Shown here in pieces: positions 10,258 through 18,552 of a DNA stretch of 64,000 nt. The first letter of the stretch is position 1; each line of letters starts with the position of its first letter. Both the position numbers and the translations under genes were made by a program. Below the pieces are notes generated by a model. That model was not told the origin of the DNA. It worked only from the letters and a program-made list of their open reading frames with translations, and did no database searches. Source of the DNA: Zoogloea oleivorans (GTDB taxonomy: Bacteria > Pseudomonadota > Gammaproteobacteria > Burkholderiales > Rhodocyclaceae); contig NZ_SDKK01000011.1 of assembly GCF_008107625.1 (NCBI RefSeq), positions 1-64,000 of the forward strand. The letters are read 5' to 3'.

Positions 10258-10905
10258 ATGCCTGCATCCGACAAACCGGCCGACGAAGCAGAAACACGCC
10301 CTCCACGCCAGCGCCTGTCGCCGGACACGCGCATCCCACTAATCCTCGACGCGGCGCTGGTCGAGTTTTCGGCGCGTGGTTACAACGCCACGCGCATCGA
10401 TGACATCGCGGCGCGGGCCGGCCTGTCCAAGGGCGGGCTCTACGCGCACTTCTCCGGCAAGGACAAGGTTTTTGAAGCCCTGCTCAAACGCTCGCTGGTG
10501 GCCCCTGTGCTGGAGATCGAGTCGCTTCTCGCGCACTCGGCCGACATGCGCACCCTCATCGAACACCTCGTCGATATCCTTCATGCGCAACTGACCAATC
10601 CCGCGATGCGGGCCACCGCGCGCCTGTTGCTCTCCGAGGGCCATCGTCTGCCCGATGTGGTAGCGCTGTGGCGCCAGAACACCCTTGATGCCATGCACTT
10701 TCAGCTCGGTGTGCTGCTGCGCCGCTGTGTCACCCAGGGCTTGTGCAAAGACAGCACGGTGGTCAGGCATCCGTGGCTGATCCTGTCGCCGGTCGCCCAT
10801 ACGCTTATCCAGCAGCTCGCCTTCGGCACGCTGCCGCCCAAGGAGCTCCGGCAGGCCAGGGACGCCCACGTAGACATGCTCTGCGAGCTGCTCCTCATGA
10901 CGTGA
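10258..10905 (+). CDS. TetR/AcrR-family transcriptional regulator
   Basis: The 215-residue protein has an N-terminal HTH (residues about 25-70: ILDAALVEFSARGYNATRID followed by DIAARAGLSKGGLYAHF) and a C-terminal ligand-binding domain that resembles the TetR_C type found with RbbA/YbhG-like exporters. It is divergent from the ABC efflux operon with a palindromic operator between them, so it most likely represses that operon and itself until an inducer binds. The inducer cannot be read from the sequence. Confidence 0.9.
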   Translation: MPASDKPADEAETRPPRQRLSPDTRIPLILDAALVEFSARGYNATRIDDIAARAGLSKGGLYAHFSGKDKVFEALLKRSLVAPVLEIESLLAHSADMRTLIEHLVDILHAQLTNPAMRATARLLLSEGHRLPDVVALWRQNTLDAMHFQLGVLLRRCVTQGLCKDSTVVRHPWLILSPVAHTLIQQLAFGTLPPKELRQARDAHVDMLCELLLMT

Positions 10906-11009
10906 ACGCGTGCGTCAGCCATCTCGGTCGGTGCATCGAAGCGCCATCCCCTATAGAGCTGAAAATACCCGCTGATGCATTCGCTTTAGCGACGCGTAGC
11001 CGTGGCTCC

Positions 11010-11083
11010 GGCCTCACGTCAGGCAATTGTTCGAAATCCTGCGCCTGCTCCTCGACGGGCGGGGTACCGAGGAGATCGGCTGA
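11010..11083 (+). pseudogene. Possible relic of a LuxR-type HTH C-terminus
   Basis: Across two frames the plus strand reads LTS then RQLFEILRLLLDGRGTEEIG before a stop. This resembles the first half of a LuxR-type DNA-binding domain (LTPRQxEILRLL...GxxxxEIA). The stretch is only about 25 codons with a frame change, so this is a tentative call. It lies beside the quinoprotein dehydrogenase, a gene type often controlled by LuxR-family regulators. Confidence 0.3.
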
Positions 11084-11100
11084 GGCCCGGAGCCGGGCCT
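11083..11100. terminator. Hairpin downstream of the quinoprotein dehydrogenase
   Basis: AGGCCCGG-AG-CCGGGCCT is a perfect 8-bp stem placed 5 bp past the stop of the leftward dehydrogenase gene. No U tract follows, so termination efficiency is uncertain. Confidence 0.4.
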
Positions 11101-11104
11101 GGCC

Positions 11105-12865
11105 TCATTTCTTGAGGGTGTAGACCTGGAAGGTATCGCCGGCCTTGTAGCCGAAGATCTGGTTGCCCCCCGCCGCCACGCCCACGTACTGCACGCCGTC
11201 GATCTGCCAGGTGACGGGCGGCGCATTGACGCCGGCATCCAGCTGGTCGCTCCACAGGGTCTGCCCGTTCGCCGCGTCGTAGGCGTTGAAGCGGCCGTTG
11301 CCCTCGCCCATGAAGACGAGGTTTCCCGCCGTGGCGAGCACACCACCCACCAGCGGCTGGGCCGTCTTGTGCTGCCATTTCATCTTGCCGGTGGCGAGGT
11401 CGATGGCCGACAGCACGCCCCAGCGGGGCACGTCCATCAGCGGCTCCAGCGTCGTGTATTCCACCGCCAGCTTGGCGTCGGTGGCGGGAATCACGAGCTT
11501 GGTATACTTCACCGGCCAGTGGATCGCCGGCACGTAGGCCACCAGCAGGCCGGCATCCACCGACGTGGGCGACCAGTTGATGCCCCCCAGTACGCCGGGC
11601 AGGATCACCTGGCCTTCCGGCGTGGGGTTGGTGAAGGTGTTCTGGTGGACGACAAACTCATCCGACTTCTTCAGCAGCTCACCGGTGAGGCGGTTATGGA
11701 TGTAGTACCAGCCGATCTTGGCGGCCTGGCCCACCGCCGGCACCCGCTGGCCGTTGTGGGGGTAGTCGAACAGTACCGCCGGGCTCGCCACGTCGTAGCC
11801 CCACTGGTCGTGAGGCACCTGCTGGTAATGCCAGCGGATCTGGCCGGTCTCCACTTCGAGGCACACCAGCGACACGGTGTACAGGTTGTCGCCGGGCCGC
11901 GAGGTGCCGTCCATCTGCGGCGATGGATTGCCAGTGCCGAAGTAGAGCAGCCCGTTCTCGGCGTCGATGGCCGGGGTGGACCACGCCGAGCCGCCGCCAT
12001 AGCGGGCCGCGTCGGGATACGTGGGCAGTTCGGCGCGTTCCTTCTCGATGTCACGATAGAGCGGCACGCCGTCGGGCGTGGTGCGGCGGAACTCGCCTTC
12101 CCAGTGAGTCGGGGCAATGGTGTCGAACTGCCACATCCGCTTGCCGGTGTTCACGTCAAAGGCCGCCAGGAAGCCCGGCCGGCCATAGTTGCCGGCAAAG
12201 CCCACCACCGCGCCCAGAGGCGCACCATCCCGGTCGGAGTCCAGGTGCAGGCCGTAGCCCACGCCGGTCACCCCGATCAGCACCTTGCCCTTGTGCACCA
12301 CCGGCGCCATTGCAATGCCCACGCCGGACTGCCCGGCGATGGTTGCCTTGCGCAGCGGATCGGACTCGGTGAGGGTGGTGACAGATTCCTGCCGGGCGCT
12401 GCCGGCGTCGGCGACCTCCACATCCCAGAGCACCTTGCCCGACCTGGCATCCAGCGCCACCAACCGCGCATCCACGGTGCCGATGAAGACCTTGCCGTCC
12501 GCCACCGCCACGCCCCGGTTGGCCGGCCCGCAGCACAGGGGGTAATCCTTCTTGCGTGGGTGCTCGTAACGCCACAGTTGCCTGCCGCTCACGGCGTCCA
12601 GCGCCACCACGCCGTTGAAGGGCAGCGACAGATACACCGTGCGATCCACCATGATCGGCGTGGCCTGGAAGGTGGCCTTCACGCCGCTCTGATAGGCCCA
12701 CGCCCGGATGAGCCTGCCCACGTTGCCGGTGTTGATCTGGCTGGGCGCGGCATAACGCTGGTTGCTGAGGTCAAGACCGTAGGTCGGCCATTCGATGTCG
12801 GCAGCAAAGACCGGCGGAAATGCCAGGGTCAGGAGGGTAGGAAGCAGTCGAAAAGGGATGTGCAT
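11105..12865 (-). CDS. PQQ-dependent alcohol dehydrogenase-like quinoprotein
   Basis: The 586-residue protein has a signal peptide (to about residue 21) and an eight-bladed beta-propeller with repeated tryptophan-docking motifs (AVSGRQLWRYE, ARSGKVLWDVE, EVETGQIRWHYQ, LATGKMKWQHK). Adjacent cysteines in LCCGPANRG near residue 112 correspond to the vicinal disulfide over PQQ. No C-terminal heme c domain is present. The segment that normally carries the catalytic Asp in alcohol dehydrogenases (HDxWDY) reads HDQWGYD here, so the Asp position is Gly while the following D, the lanthanide-ligand position of XoxF types, is kept. The substrate is therefore uncertain. A XoxJ-like binding protein gene precedes it with 27 bp between them, probably in one operon. 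Confidence 0.85.
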   Translation of the reverse strand: MHIPFRLLPTLLTLAFPPVFAADIEWPTYGLDLSNQRYAAPSQINTGNVGRLIRAWAYQSGVKATFQATPIMVDRTVYLSLPFNGVVALDAVSGRQLWRYEHPRKKDYPLCCGPANRGVAVADGKVFIGTVDARLVALDARSGKVLWDVEVADAGSARQESVTTLTESDPLRKATIAGQSGVGIAMAPVVHKGKVLIGVTGVGYGLHLDSDRDGAPLGAVVGFAGNYGRPGFLAAFDVNTGKRMWQFDTIAPTHWEGEFRRTTPDGVPLYRDIEKERAELPTYPDAARYGGGSAWSTPAIDAENGLLYFGTGNPSPQMDGTSRPGDNLYTVSLVCLEVETGQIRWHYQQVPHDQWGYDVASPAVLFDYPHNGQRVPAVGQAAKIGWYYIHNRLTGELLKKSDEFVVHQNTFTNPTPEGQVILPGVLGGINWSPTSVDAGLLVAYVPAIHWPVKYTKLVIPATDAKLAVEYTTLEPLMDVPRWGVLSAIDLATGKMKWQHKTAQPLVGGVLATAGNLVFMGEGNGRFNAYDAANGQTLWSDQLDAGVNAPPVTWQIDGVQYVGVAAGGNQIFGYKAGDTFQVYTLKK

Positions 12866-12892
12866 GGATCGGTCCAGATCTCGAAGGCAGGT

Positions 12893-13741
12893 TCAGTAGG
12901 TGCGGAGGGGCACGCCGTGGCGCTTGAAGATCGCGGCGACGGTTCCATCCCTCTGCAGCTCGGTCAGGGCACTGCTGAGGGCGGCGGCAAGCTGATCGGA
13001 ATCGGCCTTAACCGCCATGCCGATCGCCCAGCGCTTGGGGTTGAGTTCGCCCAACCTGGCCTCCTCGACGGCAAAGCGGGACTCGCCTGCCAAGGCACCC
13101 TCCAGCTCGGCCAGCGGCGCCATCACCGCCGCCACGCTGTCGTCCTTCAGTGCCTGGACGGCCTCGCGGATAGAGCGGAAATGGGTGATATTGGAACGCA
13201 GGCGACCTTGCAGCACGCCTCCCAGGAAGGAATCGGCAAAGGTATCGCCCTCAACACCGATCTTCTCGCGGGTAAACACCTCCAGAGCCACCGCCGCGGA
13301 ACCGCTGGGAGACGGGATGCGGCTCGCTACCCGCGCCATTCCCATAACCTCCTGCTGGTAGGCACCAAAGATGCGGGCCTGCTCGTTGTCCTGAGCGAAC
13401 TTCGGGTCCACCGGTACGCGCAACATCACGTCGGCCGGCTCACCCCGCAGGTAATGGCCTTTCCAGACCATGTTGCGAAGGTCGTCGCCCATGTCCTCGC
13501 CGGCTTGGAAGCCAATGATCTCGGCCTGCAGTCCCAATCGGGCGGCCAGCGCTCGACCCAGTTCCACGTCAATCCCCTTACCCGCATCGGAATAGGGCGG
13601 AAAGTTGTTGTACACCGCCACCTTGAGTCGGCCCCGCTTGTGGATGGCGTCCATGTGTTCGTCAGCATGAACCGGCAGGTGACCGGTAAGCAGCAGGGTG
13701 GAGAGTCCCAGCAGAAGCAGTCGGCGAGAGGGGCGTTTCAT
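12893..13741 (-). CDS. Periplasmic family-3 solute-binding protein (MxaJ/XoxJ-like)
   Basis: The 282-residue protein has a signal peptide (residues 1-26, ending VHA) and a two-lobe binding fold: KRGRLKVAVYNNFPPYSD at the start of the mature part and GIDVELGRALAARLGL after it. No ABC permease or ATPase genes are next to it. Proteins of this kind (MxaJ, XoxJ) accompany quinoprotein dehydrogenases and are thought to help activate or mature the enzyme. The 27-bp gap to the downstream dehydrogenase gene supports that role. XoxJ is the closer analogue by context, but this is not proven. Confidence 0.8.
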   Translation of the reverse strand: MKRPSRRLLLLGLSTLLLTGHLPVHADEHMDAIHKRGRLKVAVYNNFPPYSDAGKGIDVELGRALAARLGLQAEIIGFQAGEDMGDDLRNMVWKGHYLRGEPADVMLRVPVDPKFAQDNEQARIFGAYQQEVMGMARVASRIPSPSGSAAVALEVFTREKIGVEGDTFADSFLGGVLQGRLRSNITHFRSIREAVQALKDDSVAAVMAPLAELEGALAGESRFAVEEARLGELNPKRWAIGMAVKADSDQLAAALSSALTELQRDGTVAAIFKRHGVPLRTY

Positions 13742-13884
13742 CAGTGATCTCCAGAAGGACGGATGTCATTGGGAATGTGTGCTTTCATTCGCCAAGATTC
13801 TAGACGTCGGCTCCAACCGCGGAAGCTCACAGGCAAGGGTCGGGCAATTTCGTCAGGCACATCGGGAAATTTGCCCGAGAGGTT

Positions 13885-14235
13885 AGTGAACCGCCCCGGC
13901 TTCCGTGGAGGCCATTTGGTTTAAGTCAGGGCGGCATGGCGGCCTGACTGGCGTACAGGGCTTGTCCCAGGGCGTCCACAACGAAATCGGTGCACATGGA
14001 ACTGCTGACCCGCCAGCCCACGATGCGCCCGACGGGGCAATCTGCAAGACTGTGCAGATCAACTCGCCCCCGCAGGCCTGCAAACGGCGGTCGAGCTCCG
14101 CCTGGGCGAAAAACGCACTGGCCAACTTGAGGATTTCGGGTGAAAAACGGCGTCCCGGACGGCAGCCCCATCGGGCCGAAGCACCGACCCAGCTATGCCA
14201 TTTCAGAACGCGGATTTTCAATGCGGGCGTAAAAG
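13885..14235 (-). pseudogene. Eroded IS3-family transposase remnant
   Basis: Two minus-strand frames carry pieces of an IS3-type OrfA/OrfB. One reads PEILKLASAFFAQAELDRRL then ELICTVLQIAPS, matching the OrfA-OrfB junction. Another, about 14080-13930, reads GRIVGWRVSSSMCTDFVVDA followed by LGQALYASQ, matching the integrase catalytic core. The intervening sections are deleted and the frames shift, so no functional transposase is possible. No terminal inverted repeats were recognised. The pieces fill the gap between the binding protein gene and tRNA-Ser. Confidence 0.65.
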
Positions 14236-14475
14236 AGAGCATCCAACCGTCTGTTGGACTGAAGGTTCAGCACCTCACGGGGAGAAGCAGATGACCAGGG
14301 AGACGCTTACTCTTTCCATGCTCCAAACCAACGGAAGCGAGACAAAACACCCGTCGTTGCCTGCTCAGAGGGTGCCTCTCACAAGTGCCACATGCCTGGT
14401 GTAGTCCAATTTCATCCAGCCACAGCCAAAAGCCAATGGCACACTGAGTGTGCATACCAAGCGAAGCAAAAAACA

Positions 14476-14508
14476 AAAAAGCCCCTGAAATCAGGGGCTT
14501 CGTTGTTT
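14476..14508 (-). terminator. Rho-independent terminator of tRNA-Ser
   Basis: GCCCCTGA-AA-TCAGGGGC (14481-14498) forms an 8-bp stem. On the minus strand it is followed by a U-rich run (TTTTTTGTTTTTT). It lies 16 bp past the 3' end of the leftward tRNA gene. Confidence 0.85.
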
Positions 14509-14513
14509 TTTGT

Positions 14514-14607
14514 TGGCGGAGAGTGAGGGATTCGAACCCTCGATGCAGGTTTGTGCCCGCATGCTCCCTTAGCAGGGGAGTGCCTTCGACCTCTCGGCCA
14601 ACTCTCC
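14514..14607 (-). tRNA. tRNA-Ser(GCU)
   Basis: The minus strand folds as a class II tRNA: acceptor GGAGAGT/ACTCTCC, anticodon stem ACTCCC/GGGAGC with loop CTGCTAA giving anticodon GCU, a long variable arm (TGCGGGCACAAACCTGCA), T-loop GGTTCGAATCC, discriminator G and encoded CCA. It follows lysC, a common arrangement in Betaproteobacteria. Confidence 0.97.
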
Positions 14608-14620
14608 GCAACAGCCAAGA

Positions 14621-14649
14621 AGTATAGACACCTCTTGGCGGTTAGTCAA
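14621..14649 (-). promoter_or_regulatory. Sigma70 promoter of tRNA-Ser
   Basis: On the minus strand TTGACT (14644-14649) and TATACT (14621-14626) are separated by 17 bp, close to consensus. Transcription would start near 14614, 7 bp before the tRNA 5' end. The promoter sits directly after the lysC stop and overlaps an inverted repeat GCCAAGA/TCTTGGC (14614-14639). Confidence 0.75.
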
Positions 14650-14650
14650 G

Positions 14651-15880
14651 TCAAACCGAAGCTTGATCCAAACCAAATGCGCGGTGCAGTACGCGAACAG
14701 CCAGCTCCAGATATTTTTCGTCGATGGCGACGGAAATCTTGATCTCGGAAGTGGAGATCATCTGGATGTTGATACCTTCTTCAGCCAGCGTGCGGAACAT
14801 GCGGGAAGCGACGCCCGGATGGGAGCGCATGCCGACGCCGACGATGGAAACCTTGGCCATGGTACGGTCACCCTTGATCTCGCGGGCGCCAATGTGGGCC
14901 TGGACCTGCTCGAGGATACCGATGGCCTTGTCGTAGTCGGGACGATTCACCGTGAAGGAGAAATCAGTGGTGCCATCGTGGCCGACGTTCTGGATGATCA
15001 TGTCGACATCCACGTTGGCATCCGCCACCGGACCCAGGATCTGATAGGCGATGCCCGGCTTGTCGGGTACGCCCAGCACAGTGATCTTGGCTTCGTCGCG
15101 ATTGAAAGCAATGCCGGAGATGATCGGCTGTTCCATGTTGTTGTCTTCCTCAACGGTAATCAGGGTGCCCTCACCTTCCTCCTGGAAGCTGGAAAGGACA
15201 CGAAGCTTTACTTTGTACTTGCCGGCGAATTCCACCGAGCGGATCTGCAGCACCTTGGAGCCGAGGCTGGCCATTTCCAGCATCTCTTCAAAGGTGATGG
15301 TATCCAGCTTGCGGGCTTCCGGCACGACGCGCGGGTCAGTGGTGTAAACGCCATCCACGTCGGTGTAGATCTGGCACTCGTCCGCCTTGATCGCGGCAGC
15401 CAGCGCAACACCGGTGGTGTCGGAGCCGCCACGGCCGAGGGTCGTGATGTTGCCGGCCTCGTCAACGCCCTGAAAACCAGCCACCACAACCACGCAACCG
15501 GCATCCAGATCGCGGCGGATGTTGTCGCCATCGATATCCAGGATGCGGGCCTTGGTGAACGAGTCATCGGTGAGGATGCGCACCTGACCGCCGGTGTAGC
15601 TGCGGGCCTTGATACCTTCTTCCTGCAGTGCCATGCACAGCAGACCGATGGTGACCTGCTCGCCGGTGGAAATCACCACATCGAGCTCGCGTGGGCTGGG
15701 GTTGGCCGTAATTTCCTTGGCCAAACCGATCAAACGGTTCGTCTCGCCGCTCATGGCGGACAGAACGATAACCATCTGGTTGCCCTGGGCATGGGCCTTC
15801 GCGACCCGCTTGGCGACGTTCTTGATCCGTTCGGGATTGCCGACGGAAGTGCCGCCATATTTCTGAACTATGAGCGCCAT
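14651..15880 (-). CDS. lysC: Aspartate kinase
   Basis: The 409-residue protein catalyses ATP-dependent phosphorylation of aspartate, the first step to lysine, threonine and methionine. It starts with the kinase motif VQKYGGTSVGNPERI, has the substrate loop TLGRGGSDTTGVALAAAI near residue 150-170 and ends with two ACT domains (from about residue 265) for allosteric feedback. Length and layout match the monofunctional LysC of Betaproteobacteria. It is followed by tRNA-Ser with its own promoter. No lysine riboswitch was recognised in the upstream region. Confidence 0.97.
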   Translation of the reverse strand: MALIVQKYGGTSVGNPERIKNVAKRVAKAHAQGNQMVIVLSAMSGETNRLIGLAKEITANPSPRELDVVISTGEQVTIGLLCMALQEEGIKARSYTGGQVRILTDDSFTKARILDIDGDNIRRDLDAGCVVVVAGFQGVDEAGNITTLGRGGSDTTGVALAAAIKADECQIYTDVDGVYTTDPRVVPEARKLDTITFEEMLEMASLGSKVLQIRSVEFAGKYKVKLRVLSSFQEEGEGTLITVEEDNNMEQPIISGIAFNRDEAKITVLGVPDKPGIAYQILGPVADANVDVDMIIQNVGHDGTTDFSFTVNRPDYDKAIGILEQVQAHIGAREIKGDRTMAKVSIVGVGMRSHPGVASRMFRTLAEEGINIQMISTSEIKISVAIDEKYLELAVRVLHRAFGLDQASV

Positions 15881-16025
15881 CTTGACTTCTAAGAAGTTGA
15901 GGGTGTGGAAAGCCCGTGATCTTAGCGGATAACGCGAAACAGCGCACCTGCGAGTTTTATCCGGGCTGCGTGGTCCACGTCACGAAATTTTAGTGTGGAA
16001 AACCCTAAGCAATGCAAATATGGCG

Positions 16026-16080
16026 TTGTATGTGTTGCGAGTAGTGATCTATACTTTCCGACATATAACGAAAGTTATAT
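16026..16080 (+). promoter_or_regulatory. Promoter and operator of the XRE regulator
   Basis: TTGTAT (16026-16031) and TATACT (16050-16055) form a sigma70-like promoter with an 18-bp spacer. Directly downstream, ATATAAC-GAAA-GTTATAT (16063-16080) is a perfect inverted repeat with 7-bp arms placed over the expected transcription start. Its position suggests autorepression by the HTH protein encoded from 16141. Confidence 0.6.
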
Positions 16081-16140
16081 CCAACAACAGCTACCCTGTT
16101 GTAAAAACTGACAGAGTGCAAACCCGTAGAGGATGGCAAA

Positions 16141-16443
16141 ATGAAAACGACCGAAAAAGTTGATGTGCGTGAAATCCGTCGCAAGCTGGGCATGAACCAG
16201 TCCCAGTTCTGGTCCAAGATCGGTGTAACCCAGAGCGGTGGCTCCCGCTACGAAAGCGGCCGCAACATTCCGCGCCCCGTGCAAGCCCTGCTCCGCCTGG
16301 TGCACATCGAACAAGTCGATATCGGCAAGATCAAGAAGGATGACGTGGAAGTGGTCGAGTACCTGAAGGCCACCAACCCGGAGCTCTTCAAGACCCTGAA
16401 GAAGGAAGCCCGCGCCAAGCGCAAGGAACGCGTTCCCCACTGA
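16141..16443 (+). CDS. Small XRE-type HTH regulator
   Basis: The 100-residue protein contains a central HTH (REIRRKLGMNQSQFWSKIGV with TQSGGSRYESGRNIPRP following), then a Lys-rich C-terminal tail (KTLKKEARAKRKERV). Proteins like this are found alone in betaproteobacterial genomes and have no named function that I can assign. It has its own promoter with a palindromic operator and is closed by a terminator, so it is a monocistronic, probably autoregulated unit. Confidence 0.8.
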   Translation: MKTTEKVDVREIRRKLGMNQSQFWSKIGVTQSGGSRYESGRNIPRPVQALLRLVHIEQVDIGKIKKDDVEVVEYLKATNPELFKTLKKEARAKRKERVPH

Positions 16444-16461
16444 GCCTGGGAACGTGTTTAT

Positions 16462-17313
16462 TCAGGGGCTGACTGTAAGGGTCAGCCCTTTTTCATTGAG
16501 CTGACGGGCAATCGCCTTCAGCTCATGTGCCGATAATTGCTGCAGATGCAGGGCTTCCGGCTGGAATGACGGCCGGGCGACACCGTAAAGATGCACGCCC
16601 TTCAGTGCCGCCAGCCCGGCGAGTTCAAGCATCGCAATATAGTTGCTCACAAGTTCGCGGGAAGGCAGTTCGCCATCCCAGCGGAACATGCACGTCTGCA
16701 CCCAGGTCGGGCACAGGGAGGCGCACAGGGCCAGGCGCCTGGCATGGGTTTCCGGATTGACGTCGATACCGTTGATACGCTGGATATCGGCTGCCGTCCC
16801 GGCATCAAACTTGAACCACACCTCGCCGCCCGCCGCCGCCAGAGCCTTCAGCGCAGTCTGCACATAGGGCCGATCAATCAGGCTGCCATTGGTGATGAGC
16901 CGGATCGGCACATCCACCAGCCCCGCCGCGTCGCGCATGACGATCACCCGCTCGACGATCTCCGCAAAGGCCTTGCTGCTGGTCGGCTCGCCATTACCCG
17001 AGAAGGCGATGTCGCGGATCACCCGCGCCTCGACCGGCACGTGCTCTTCCATGAAGCTGCCGTGAAGCAGTGCATGGAGAAAGCTCCGCAGCTCTGTTTC
17101 AAGCAGCTCAAGGTCGATCTCCGGCGCCGCCCCGCGCACCAGCCCCGGCACCTGACAGTAGGCACAGTGCCAGTTGCAGGCATTGTTCGGATTCAGGTTG
17201 ATACCCACCGACACGCCGCCGGCCCGCCGCGACACCACCGGATAGACGTAAGTCATGTCGATGAAGCCGCGGTTGTGATCGGTAACGGTGAGCATTTGCG
17301 GGAGGGTGTTCAT
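16462..17313 (-). CDS. Radical SAM protein of unknown specificity
   Basis: From the ATG at 17311-17313 the protein has 283 residues. The cluster motif is CNWHCAYCQ (CX3CX2C) near residue 46, followed by a SAM-binding GNGEPT motif. It thus binds a 4Fe-4S cluster and generates a 5'-deoxyadenosyl radical. It diverges from a QueD gene with a 67-bp gap, so a function in 7-deazaguanine synthesis (the QueE step) might be suspected, but the sequence does not look like a standard QueE and other functions are possible. The start was chosen because the longer frame runs through the promoter region of queD. Confidence 0.75.
   Translation of the reverse strand: MNTLPQMLTVTDHNRGFIDMTYVYPVVSRRAGGVSVGINLNPNNACNWHCAYCQVPGLVRGAAPEIDLELLETELRSFLHALLHGSFMEEHVPVEARVIRDIAFSGNGEPTSSKAFAEIVERVIVMRDAAGLVDVPIRLITNGSLIDRPYVQTALKALAAAGGEVWFKFDAGTAADIQRINGIDVNPETHARRLALCASLCPTWVQTCMFRWDGELPSRELVSNYIAMLELAGLAALKGVHLYGVARPSFQPEALHLQQLSAHELKAIARQLNEKGLTLTVSP
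16466..16493 (+). terminator. Rho-independent terminator after the XRE gene
   Basis: GGGCTGAC-TGTAAGG-GTCAGCCC forms an 8-bp stem followed by TTTTTC on the plus strand. It overlaps the 3' end of the convergent radical SAM gene. Confidence 0.8.
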
Positions 17314-17380
17314 ACCGGCATCCGGGTGCAAAAACGAGGTGCGTATAATACGGGACCTTTTTTGATACACGGTCCTCCCC

Positions 17381-17824
17381 ATGCGTATCACGCGCCGCCT
17401 GGAATTTGACGCGGGCCACCGCATTCCCGACCACGCCAGCCAGTGCCGTCACCTCCACGGCCACCGCTATGGACTGGAGATCACCCTTTCCGGAGAGATC
17501 ATCCAGGCCGGCGGCTCGCCGGTGAACGGCATGGTCATGGACTTCGCCGATGTAAAGTCAGTGGCCAAGCAACACGTCGTTGATGTGTGGGATCACGCCT
17601 TCCTGGCCTACAGGGGCGACACCGCCGTGGTGAACTTCCTGCAGAGCATGCCCGGCCACAAGACCGTCATTCTCGACATGGTACCCACTGCCGAAAACCT
17701 CGCTGCCGAAGCCTTCCGCATCCTCGACCCGCTGTACCGCGACGTGTACGGCAACCACCTGCGCCTGGAACGGGTGCGCCTGTTCGAAACCCCCAACTGC
17801 TGGGCCGACGCCCTGGCGAAGTAA
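17381..17824 (+). CDS. queD: 6-carboxytetrahydropterin synthase (QueD) / 6-pyruvoyl-tetrahydropterin synthase family
   Basis: The 147-residue protein has the family motifs in order: [10 protein letters not shown], the QueD signature CxxxHGH ([10 protein letters not shown] near residue 24) that supplies the nucleophilic Cys and zinc-binding His, DFADVK, WDHAFL and [11 protein letters not shown]. It converts dihydroneopterin triphosphate to 6-carboxy-tetrahydropterin on the way to queuosine. It diverges from a radical SAM gene and precedes a DJ-1/PfpI gene on the same strand. Confidence 0.9.
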   Translation: MRITRRLEFDAGHRIPDHASQCRHLHGHRYGLEITLSGEIIQAGGSPVNGMVMDFADVKSVAKQHVVDVWDHAFLAYRGDTAVVNFLQSMPGHKTVILDMVPTAENLAAEAFRILDPLYRDVYGNHLRLERVRLFETPNCWADALAK

Positions 17825-17892
17825 CCGGCTACTACCCGCAGCCCGTCTTCCGCCGCCACACTGCCTCCACCCCTCACCCAACGGAGACAGAC

Positions 17893-18471
17893 ATGGCCAA
17901 AAAAATCCTGATGATCTGCGGCGACTTCTGCGAAGACTACGAAACCATGGTGCCCTTCCAGGCCCTGCTGGCTGTCGGCCACACGGTGCACGCCGTGTGT
18001 CCCGACAAAAAGGCTGGCGACACCATCGCCACCGCTATCCATGACTTCGAAGGCGACCAGACCTACACCGAGAAGCGCGGTCACAACTTCGCCCTCAACG
18101 CCACCTTCGCCGACATCCGCGCCGAGGACTACGACGCACTGGTGATCCCCGGCGGCCGCGGCCCCGAATACCTGCGCCTGTACCCGGCCGTGATCGCCGC
18201 CGTGCGCCACTTTTTCGAGGCCAACAAGCCGGTGGCGGCGGTATGCCACGGCGCCCAGCTGCTGGCCGGCGCCCGCGTGCTCGAAGGCCGCACCTGCTCG
18301 GCCTACCCGGCCTGCCAGGCCGAAGTCGAACTGGCCGGCGGCACCTACGCCAACATCCCGGTGGATCAGGCGATCACAGAGGGCAATCTGGTTTCCGCCC
18401 CCGCCTGGCCCGCTCATCCGGCATGGATCGCCCAGTTCCTCGCCCTGCTCGGCACCAAGATCAGCCACTGA
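17893..18471 (+). CDS. DJ-1/PfpI-family protein (class I glutamine amidotransferase-like)
   Basis: From the ATG at 17893, preceded by GGAGACAG, the protein has 192 residues. It shows the DJ-1/PfpI fold: [20 protein letters not shown] at the start, an acidic residue before the loop, and the nucleophile elbow [11 protein letters not shown] with Cys near residue 118. Family members act as deglycases, chaperones or cysteine peptidases, and the exact activity cannot be read from sequence. A hairpin with a 9-bp GC stem follows at 18493-18526. Confidence 0.85.
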   Translation: MAKKILMICGDFCEDYETMVPFQALLAVGHTVHAVCPDKKAGDTIATAIHDFEGDQTYTEKRGHNFALNATFADIRAEDYDALVIPGGRGPEYLRLYPAVIAAVRHFFEANKPVAAVCHGAQLLAGARVLEGRTCSAYPACQAEVELAGGTYANIPVDQAITEGNLVSAPAWPAHPAWIAQFLALLGTKISH

Positions 18472-18492
18472 TCAAACCGGCTGCAGCACAAG

Positions 18493-18526
18493 GCCCCCGC
18501 AGCACCTACAATGGTTTTGCGGGGGC
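18493..18526 (+). terminator. Probable terminator hairpin after the DJ-1/PfpI gene
   Basis: GCCCCCGCA and TGCGGGGGC form a perfect 9-bp stem with a 16-nt loop, followed by TTCCCCGTTT. The T run is poor, so it is a moderate terminator candidate. Confidence 0.5.
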
Positions 18527-18552
18527 TTCCCCGTTTCAGGAGCCCTTCCGCG

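Noticed and set aside
15881-16020. Possible lysine riboswitch upstream of lysC
   Set aside because: No lysine-riboswitch core or terminator/antiterminator pair is visible in the 140 bp before the start.
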